Shown piece after piece: positions 56,832-64,000 of a DNA stretch of 64,000 nucleotides. The notes under the pieces were generated by a model, which saw only the letters and a list, made by a program, of their open reading frames with translations, had not been told where the DNA came from and searched no databases. The position numbers were made by a program, and so were the translations under genes. Numbering within the stretch: the first letter of the stretch is position 1; each line of letters opens with the position of its first letter. The DNA is taken from positions 341,279,010 to 341,343,009 of the forward strand of contig NC_053392.1 in the NCBI RefSeq assembly GCF_905171765.1, written 5' to 3'. This DNA is from Bufo bufo (lineage: Eukaryota; Chordata; Amphibia; Anura; Bufonidae).

Positions 56832-57167
56832 GTGTTGCCTAAGACAGGAGAGAATCTGCCAGTCTTCTGGTTAATAGACGACGTGGTTGCGATGGAGAAA
56901 GCATTCCAAAAAACTATTTCTCTCAACCTGGAGACAAATCCTGTCAAGATTGATGCAAGTGCAATATAAGCTGCTCATTGAGCCAGATACTTCTGGGGGA
57001 ACCTGCCTGGCATGAACAGGTCTTTAGTACCTATAGACAATGAGAAGACAAAGCTTCTAGATTGCTTGGAGCCTGGAAGAGTCGCAAAGTTCATTAAGAT
57101 TCAAACCATAACTACAAGCTCCTGGTCTCTTCGTCAGGAAAAACATCACGAGTTCCCAGTCATAATG
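56832..57167 (+). pseudogene. dnmt3: DNMT3 methyltransferase-domain fragment (duplicate of the downstream copy)
   Basis: It corresponds to 57438-57773 of the downstream retrocopy: from the PKTGEN/PVFW segment past the VVAM motif, AAHRAR, and LPGMNRS to HEFPVIME. It contains stops and small indels. It then joins, without the C-terminus, directly to the start of the longer copy at 57168. This order implies a tandem duplication of part of the retrocopy, or two joined cDNA pieces. Divergence between the two copies is visible throughout, so the event is not recent. Confidence 0.85.
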
Positions 57168-57959
57168 GAAAAAGCTTAGAATCAATGTTGAAAAATATTT
57201 GGCATCAGAGGTGTGCGAGGACACCATCACGATAGGACGGGTATGCCATCCAGGGCAGATTGTATATGTGGGCTACATACAGAATATAACCAGGAAACAG
57301 ATTGAAGAATGGGGACAATTCGATCTGATAATTGGCGGCAGTCCTTGTAATAACTTATCTGTGGTTAACCTACATCAGAAAGGCCTTTATGGGGGCAGTG
57401 GACAACAGTTTTTTTTACATTCCATGATTATTAAATAAAGTGTTGCCTAAGACAGGAGAGAATCGGCCAGTCTTCTGGTTATTCGACGATGTGGTTGCGA
57501 TGGAGAAAGCATTCCAAAAAAAATTATTTCTCTCCACCTGGAGACAAATCCTGTCAAGACTGATGCAAGTGCGGTATCAGCTGCTCATCGAGCCAGATAA
57601 TTCTGGGGGAACCTGCCTGGCATGAACAGGCCTCTAGTAGCTACAGACAATGAGAAGACAAAGCTTCAAGACTGTTTGGAGCCCGGAAGAGTCACGAAGT
57701 TCAGCAAGATTCAAACCACAACTACCAGCCCCTGGTCTCTTCATCAGGGATACATCACGAGTTCCCAGTCATCATGGATGGGAAGGAGGACATCCTGTGG
57801 TGCACGGAGATGCAGAGGGTCTTCGGATTCCCTCCTCACTATACGGACGTCTCAGAAATGAACCGCTCCTCCCAACAGAAGCTCCTGGGAAAGTCATGGA
57901 GCGTCCAGGTCATCCGGCATATATTCGCCCTGCTGAAGGATTATTTTGAAAGTGTGTAG
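57168..57959 (+). pseudogene. dnmt3: DNMT3-family cytosine methyltransferase domain, intronless retrocopy
   Basis: The C-terminal catalytic half of a vertebrate de novo DNA methyltransferase, running without introns to its natural stop. Landmarks in order: [12 protein letters not shown] (57199), [20 protein letters not shown] with the catalytic Pro-Cys intact, [21 protein letters not shown] where the family has ENV (the catalytic Glu is changed), [54 protein letters not shown] and LKDYFESV. Frameshifts at about 57430, 57500 and 57770 and stops disable it. A short 3' tail ends in an A-rich run at 58033-58044. Some residues favour DNMT3B (LLN before PK, LQDCLE, LKDYF), others DNMT3A; I leave it at family level. 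Confidence 0.92.
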
Positions 57960-58029
57960 AAGCCACATGGGACCCCCATGCTGCAGATTTATCATGGAGA
58001 CACTGGATTTTATAATATGACATTATTAT

Positions 58030-58544
58030 ATAAAGAAAAAAAAATGAAGCCCCTTCGTCACCTGGCTCCCAAGTGCGATCAGCTACATCATCATCATCGA
58101 GTACAGTCTGCATGTCACTGATGTCCTCCTCAACTGTCTCTGGGTCAGGAGCCTGACCGCTAGGAACACTAGCTCCCACGCCACTCTCCTCATCACTACT
58201 TGCTCGCCTAGTGAATGAAAGGACAGAGGCAGGTTGAGGACAGTTGAGGGCACAGGGCCTGCTCCCGGGCCATGCCAACTAAGGGTTGTGTCTGACGAAC
58301 CCACTGACTCTTGGCTGGGGATGTCTCATGTAAGGTGCGACAAAGTCGAAGATCGAGTCAACTATTCAAGAACCGCTGGGTTGTTGGTCATGACACAACC
58401 GCTAGCTGACACTGAAAGCTCAGGTCTCTCAAAGTGACCCCTGCTGCCATGGCCCCTCACTCTGCGGTGACCTCTGCCTGCGCCAGAAACATTTAGGCCT
58501 CTGCCATTCCCCTGTGCAGGGCCTGGCACTTCTCTGCCTGACAT
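58030..58544 (-). pseudogene. hAT transposase N-terminal region, copy B
   Basis: MSGREVPGPAQGNGRGLNVS (58544) parallels MSEREVPGHAERNGRGIYVS of copy A. Downstream frames repeat LSWHGPGAGPVPS, EESGVGASVPSGQAPDPETV and EEDISDMQTV, ending at ADRTWEPGDEG, where copy A continues. The break at 58030-58045 coincides with the A-run of the DNMT3 retrocopy. Frameshifted. Confidence 0.88.
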
Positions 58545-58559
58545 CCTGTTAGATCAAAT

Positions 58560-59240
58560 AACCAAATGTTAGATCAAATATTTTTTATTTTGACACTAAT
58601 ACACAGCAAACAGGGCTTTAGAATATATCACTGCACCGCTGAATGGCAATTAGGCCCTAATTATTTTCTATTTTTACACAAAAGGCTTTTTAACAGATAA
58701 GTACAACTATGAACGGCGAATATATTTTTATTTCACTAGTAATATACGGCAAACCTGGCTGTAAAATATCTCACTGCAACGCTGAACAACAAATAGGCCC
58801 ACATATTTTTACAGAAAAGACTTTTCAACAGATAAGTACAACCATAAACGGCAAATATATTTGTATTTCGGCAGTAATATATGGCAAACTGGGCTGTAAA
58901 ATATCTCACTGCACCGCAGAATCGCAATTAGACCAAAAAATGTTTCTATATTTACACCAAAGGCTTTTCAACAGATAAGTGCAACAATGAAAGGCGAATA
59001 TATTTGTATTCCGCCACTAATACACGGCAAACTGGGCTGTAAAATGTCTTACTGCACCGCTGAACGGCAATTAGGCCACATTTTTTTCTATTTTTGCACA
59101 AAAGACTTTTCAACAGATAAGTGCAACAATGAAAGGCGAATATATTTGCATTTCCCCAGTAATACGTGGCAAACTGGGCTGTAAAATATCTCACTGCACC
59201 GCTGAACGGCAATTAGGCCCAAGTTTTTTTTCTATTTTTA
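58560..59240 (-). repeat. Leader subrepeats of hAT copy B
   Basis: About five units of roughly 128 bp with GGCAAACTGGGCTGTAAAAT, CACTGCACCGCTGAACGGCA and TTTTCAACAGATAAGTGCAA. The position matches the 36230-36700 array of copy A although the sequence differs. Confidence 0.85.
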
Positions 59241-59242
59241 CA

Positions 59243-60105
59243 TAGGGATGAGCGAACCCGAACTGTATAGTTCGGGTTCGTACCGAATTTTGGGGTGTCC
59301 GTGACACGGACCCGAACCCGAACATTTTCGTGAAAGTCCGGGTTCGGGTTCGGTGTTCGGCGCTTTCTTGGCGCTTTTTGAAAGGCTGCAAAGCAGCCAA
59401 TCAACAAGCGTCATACTACTTTCCCCAAGAGGCCATCACAGCCTTGCCTTCTATTGGCATGGCTGTGATTGGCCAGTGCAGCATGTGACCCAGCCTCTAT
59501 ATAAGCTTGGGTCACGTAGCGCTGCACGTCACTCTGCTGATTCAAGCATAGGGAGAGATTGCAGCTGCGACGTTAGGGCGAGATTAGGCAGATTAACTCC
59601 TCCAAAAGACTTCATTCTGTGATCGATCTGCAGCTGTGGATCATTGAAGTGCTATTATTGACTTGCTCACTTTTTTGAGGCTGCCCAGAGCGTTTTTAGA
59701 TCACTTTTTTTCTGGGGTGATCGGCGGCCATTTTGTGACCTGTGGTGCGCCAGCACGAGCTATCACCAAGTGTATTCAACTATCGATAGTGTGGTTATTT
59801 TGTGCTATATCCTACATCAGCTGCAGGCTGAGCCTGTGTCACCGAAGTGCATTTAACCATCAACAGTCTGGTTATTTTTTGGCCATATACTACATCAGCT
59901 GCAGGCTGAGCCTGTTTCACCCAAGTGCATTTAACCATCAACAGTCTGATTATTTTTTGGCCATATACTACATCAGCTGCAGGCTGAGCCTGTGTCACCC
60001 AAGTGCATTTAACCATCAACAGTGTGGTTATTTTTTGGCCATATATTACATCAGGGGCAAGTTGAGCCTGTCACCCAGCGCCTAAAAAATAGACCTGACA
60101 TTTCT
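59243..60105 (+). mobile_element. hAT-type element end leading into the satellite
   Basis: TAGGGATGAGCGAACCCGAA starts a series of CCCGAAC/GTTCGGG inverted motifs typical of frog hAT ends, then a unique leader with CTATATAAGC (59497, TATA-like). At about 59795-60060 come four 77-bp units with ACTACATCAGCTGCAGGCTG and AGTGCATTTAACCATCAACA. The last unit runs into CACCCAGCGCCTAAAAAATA, a diverged version of the satellite junction CACACAGCGCAAAAAAAAAC. No transposase is seen before the window ends. Confidence 0.6.
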
Positions 60106-63100
60106 ATTCAACCAAATCTGCACAGTTTTAGCTGGTCAAGTTATTTGTAGTGACCGTAAAAGCAGACTTTTTGTTCTGGGTTGAAAAAGCATTCCCAAAT
60201 TTGCCATTCTGAAAATAACTAGTTTGTGGTATTTCAGGCCTACTTGAAATCTATCCCAAAAAGAAGATCTTACATTGAAGTTATTGATAGTGTCATTCAG
60301 AAAAACCTAAGACACACGCTAGCGTGCTGATAGAAGTGTCATTCTGTGATTAAACCTATAACTGTCACACAGCGCAAAAAAAAACAGGTCTCACATCTCT
60401 ATTCAACCAAATCTGCACAGTTTTAGCTGGTCAAGTTATTTGTAGTGACCGTAAAAGCAGACTTTTTGTTCTGGGTTGAAAAAGCATTCCAAAATTTGCC
60501 ATTCTGAAAATAACTAGTTTGTGGTATTTGAGGCCTACTTGAAATCTATCCCAAAAAGAAAATCTTACATTGAAGTTATTGATAGTGTCATTCAGAAAAA
60601 CCTAAGACACACGCTAGCGTGCTGATAGAAGTGTCATTCTGTGATTAAACCTATAACTGTCACACAGCGCAAAAAAAAACAGGTCTCACATCTCTATTCA
60701 ACCAAATCTGCACAGTTTTAGCTGGTCAAGTTATTTGTAGTGACCGTCAAAGCAGACTTTTTTTTCTGGGTTGAAAAAGCATTCCCAAATTTGCCATTCT
60801 GAAAATAACTAGTTTGTGGCATTTTAGGCCTACTTGAAATCTATCCGGAAAAGAAAATCTTACATTGAAGTTATTGATAGTGTCATTCAGAAAAACCTAA
60901 GACACACGCTAGCGTGCTGATAGAAGTGTCATTCTGTGATTAAACCTATAACTGTCACACAGCGCAAAAAAAAACAGGTCTCACATCTCTATTCAACCAA
61001 ATCTGCACAGTTTTAGCTGGTCAAGTTATTTGTAGTGACCGTCAAAGCAGACTTTTTATTCTGGGTTGAAAAAGCATTCCAAAATTTGCCATTCTGAAAA
61101 TAACTAGTTTGTGGTATTTGAGGCCTACTTGAAATCTATCCGAAAAAGAAAATCTTACATTGAAGTTATTGATAGTGTCATTCAGAAAAACCTAAGACAC
61201 ACGCTAGCGTGCTGATAGAAGTGTCATTCTGTGATTAAACCTATAACTGTCACACAGCGCAAAAAAAAACAGGTCTCACATCTCTATTCAACCAAATCTG
61301 CACAGTTTTAGCTGGTCAAGTTATTTGTAGTGACCGTCAAAGCAGACTTTTTTTTCTGGGTTGAAAAAGCATTCCCAAATTTGCCATTCTGAAAATAACT
61401 AGTTTGTGGCATTTCAGGCCTACTTGAAATCTATCCGGAAAAGAAAATCTTTCATTGAAGTTATTGATAGTGTCATTCAGAAAAACCTAAGACACACGCT
61501 AGCGTGCTGATAGAAGTGTCATTCTGTGATTAAACCTATAACTGTCACACAGCGCAAAAAAAAACAGGTCTCACATCTCTATTCAACCAAATCTGCACAG
61601 TTTTAGCTGGTCAAGTTATTTGTAGTGACCGTCAAAGCAGACTTTTTGTTCTGGGTTGAAAAAGCATTCCAAAATTTGCCATTCTGAAAATAACTAGTTT
61701 GTGGTATTTCAGGCCTACTTGAAATCTATCCGGAAAAGAAAATCTTACATTGAAGTTATTGATAGTGTCATTCAGAAAAACCTAAGACACACGCTAGCGT
61801 GCTGATAGAAGTGTCATTCTGTGATTAAACCTATAACTGTCACACAGCGCAAAAAAAAACAGGTCTCACATCTCTATTCAACCAAATCTGCACAGTTTTA
61901 GCTGGTCAAGTTATTTGTAGTGACCGTCAAAGCAGACTTTTTATTCTGGGTTGAAAAAGCATTCCAAAATTTGCCATTCTGAAAATAACTAGTTTGTGGT
62001 ATTTGAGGCCTACTTGAAATCTATCCGAAAAAGAAAATCTTACATTGAAGTTATTGATAGTGTCATTCAGAAAAACCTAAGACACACGCTAGCGTGCTGA
62101 TAGAAGTGTCATTCTGTGATTAAACCTATAACTGTCACACAGCGCAAAAAAAAACAGGTCTCACATCTCTATTCAACCAAATCTGCACAGTTTTAGCTGG
62201 TCAAGTTATTTGTAGTGACCGTCAAAGCAGACTTTTTTTTCTGGGTTGAAAAAGCATTCCCAAATTTGCCATTCTGAAAATAACTAGTTTGTGGCATTTC
62301 AGGCCTACTTGAAATCTATCCGGAAAAGAAAATCTTTCATTGAAGTTATTGATAGTGTCATTCAGAAAAACCTAAGACACACGCTAGCGTGCTGATAGAA
62401 GTGTCATTCTGTGATTAAACCTATAACTGTCACACAGCGCAAAAAAAAACAGGTCTCACATCTCTATTCAACCAAATCTGCACAGTTTTAGCTGGTCAAG
62501 TTATTTGTAGTGACCGTCAAAGCAGACTTTTTGTTCTGGGTTGAAAAAGCATTCCAAAATTTGCCATTCTGAAAATAACTAGTTTGTGGTATTTCAGGCC
62601 TACTTGAAATCTATCCGGAAAAGAAAATCTTACATTGAAGTTATTGATAGTGTCATTCAGAAAAACCTAAGACACACGCTAGCGTGCTGATAGAAGTGTC
62701 ATTCTGTGATTAAACCTATAACTGTCACACAGCGCAAAAAAAAACAGGTCTCACATCTCTATTCAACCAAATCTGCACAGTTTTAGCTGGTCAAGTTATT
62801 TGTAGTGACCGTCAAAGCAGACTTTTTGTTCTGGGTTGAAAATGCATTCCCAAATTTGCCATTCTGAAAATAACTAGTTTGTGGTATTTCAGGCCTACTT
62901 GAAATCTATCCCAAAAAGAAAATCTTACATTGAAGTTATTGATAGTGTCATTCAGAAAAACCTAAGACACACGCTAGCGTGCTGATAGAAGTGTCATTTT
63001 GTGATTAAACCTATAACTGTCACACAGCGCGAAAAAAAACAGGTCTCACATCTCTATTCAACCAAATCTGCACAGTTTTAGCTGGTCAAATTATTTGTAG

Positions 63101-64000
63101 TGACCGTCAAAGCAGACTTTTTGTTCTGGGTTGAAAAAGCATTCCAAAATTTGCCATTCTGAAAATAACTAGTTTGTGGTATTTCAGGCCTACTTGAAAT
63201 CTATCCCAAAAAGAAAATCTTACATTGAAGTTATTGATAGTGTCATTCAGAAAAACCTAAGACACACGCTAGCGTGCTGATAGAAGTGTCATTCTGTGAT
63301 TAAACCTATAACTGTCACACAGCGCAAAAAAAAACAGGTCTCACATCTCTATTCAACCAAATCTGCACAGTTTTAGCTGGTCAAGTTATTTGTAGTGACC
63401 GTCAAAGCAGACTTTTTTTTCTGGGTTGAAAAAGCATTCCCAAATTTGCCATTCTGAAAATAACTAGTTTGTGGCATTTCAGGCCTACTTGAAATCTATC
63501 CGGAAAAGAAAATCTTACATTGAAGTTATTGATAGTGTCATTCAGAAAAACCTAAGACACACGCTAGCGTGCTGATAGAAGTGTCATTCTGTGATTAAAC
63601 CTATAACTGTCACACAGCGCAAAAAAAAACAGGTCTCACATCTCTATTCAACCAAATCTGCACAGTTTTAGCTGGTCAAGTTATTTGTAGTGACCGTCAA
63701 AGCAGACTTTTTGTTCTGGGTTGAAAAAGCATTCCAAAATTTGCCATTCTGAAAATAACTAGTTTGTGGTATTTCAGGCCTACTTGAAATCTATCCGGAA
63801 AAGAAAATCTTACATTGAAGTTATTGATAGTGTCATTCAGAAAAACCTAAGACACACGCTAGCGTGCTGATAGAAGTGTCATTCTGTGATTAAACCTATA
63901 ACTGTCACACAGCGCAAAAAAAAACAGGTCTCACATCTCTATTCAACCAAATCTGCACAGTTTTAGCTGGTCAAGTTATTTGTAGTGACCGTCAAAGCAG
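60061..64000 (+). repeat. 295-bp satellite array with higher-order structure
   Basis: The word ACCAAATCTG recurs at 60111, 60406, 60701, 60996, 61291, 61586, 61881, 62176, 62471, 62766, 63061, 63356, 63651 and 63946: exactly 295 bp each time, with no net length change. Each unit contains GACACACGCTAGCGTGCTGA, whose centre ACGCTAGCGT is a palindrome. Variant sites (ACTTTTTATT/TTTT/GTT, CCAAAAT/CCCAAAT, GTATTTGAG/GCATTTCAG, CCGAAAA/CCGGAAA, TACATT/TTCATT) show that units at 60996-61880 and 61881-62765 are repeated as a trimer of 885 bp. The array continues past the window. Confidence 0.95.

Larger units (their letters stand above)
54783..59242 (-). mobile_element. hAT element, copy B, with DNMT3 sequence in place of the transposase body
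   Basis: The left terminus AGAGATTAGCGAATTTTTC corresponds to the end of copy A at 46418. Reading right to left: leader subrepeats (59240-58560), N-terminal transposase coding (58544-58030), a foreign insert with two DNMT3 pieces on the opposite strand (58029-56830), AT-rich sequence (56820-56680), the 54-bp minisatellite (56660-55690) and the tail (55690-54783). The transposase catalytic and dimerisation parts are absent. The right end is cut by the element starting at 59243. Confidence 0.7.

Noticed and set aside
57168..57959. A functional DNMT3 gene
   Set aside because: There are no introns, several frameshifts and stops, a changed catalytic Glu position and a truncated N-terminus. It is a pseudogene.
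60061..64000. Regularly spaced repeats that might suggest a CRISPR array
   Set aside because: Units are 295 bp and repeated over their whole length, with no unique spacers. The surroundings are vertebrate transposons.

Overview
This window is a transposon-dominated stretch of vertebrate nuclear DNA, most likely from a frog or toad. The evidence is the mix of families: Penelope-like, L1/Tx1-like and CR1 retroelements, a Ty3/Gypsy chromovirus, TTAA-flanked T2/Kolobok-type MITEs, PIF/Harbinger and hAT MITEs with amphibian-type termini, Tc1 elements and a Helitron with a typical frog 5' end. Two 18S rRNA-like pieces that resemble Xenopus 18S as I remember it, and a vertebrate DNMT3 retrocopy, support this. 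I recognise no intact host gene, tRNA gene, CRISPR array or operon. Almost every long open frame belongs to a decayed mobile element or a minisatellite.

Left third (1-18.4 kb): one Penelope-like element on the minus strand (about 17.4 kb down to 0.75 kb) is split by later insertions. An L1-type LINE (1823-14678, plus strand) sits in its reverse transcriptase, flanked by a 13-bp target duplication. A Gypsy element (3160-9030, minus) sits in the LINE 5' region with a 5-bp duplication. A 465-bp fold-back element sits in the LINE endonuclease with a 16-bp duplication. A 724-bp hAT MITE carrying a minisatellite sits in the Penelope N-terminal part with an 8-bp duplication. A deleted Tc1 copy follows at 17.4-18.4 kb.

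Middle (18.5-33 kb): MITEs and larger non-autonomous DNA elements. The most striking is a 3.6-kb TTAA-flanked element (21008-24637). Its first kilobase is a chain of about fifteen consecutive perfect or near-perfect hairpins, and its remainder is internally repeated. A diverged relative at 26.6-28.7 kb is interrupted by a 1.6-kb Helitron. L1 and CR1 3' remnants follow.

Right half (33-64 kb): two copies of one large hAT family lie in opposite orientation. Copy A (about 33.06-46.42 kb, plus) has 18S rRNA-derived blocks in its 5' region, a decayed transposase, and a 54-bp minisatellite in its 3' region that is separated from the transposase by a second, BED-finger hAT. Copy B (54.78-59.24 kb, minus) keeps the N-terminal coding part, minisatellite and tail. 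Where its transposase body should be there is an intronless DNMT3 methyltransferase-domain retrocopy, part of it duplicated. The window ends in a 295-bp satellite that keeps exact register over 13 periods and contains a trimeric higher-order repeat. The satellite appears to grow out of a transposon end at 59.24 kb.

The window is therefore a record of transposition order, gene-fragment capture and satellite birth rather than a set of cooperating genes.
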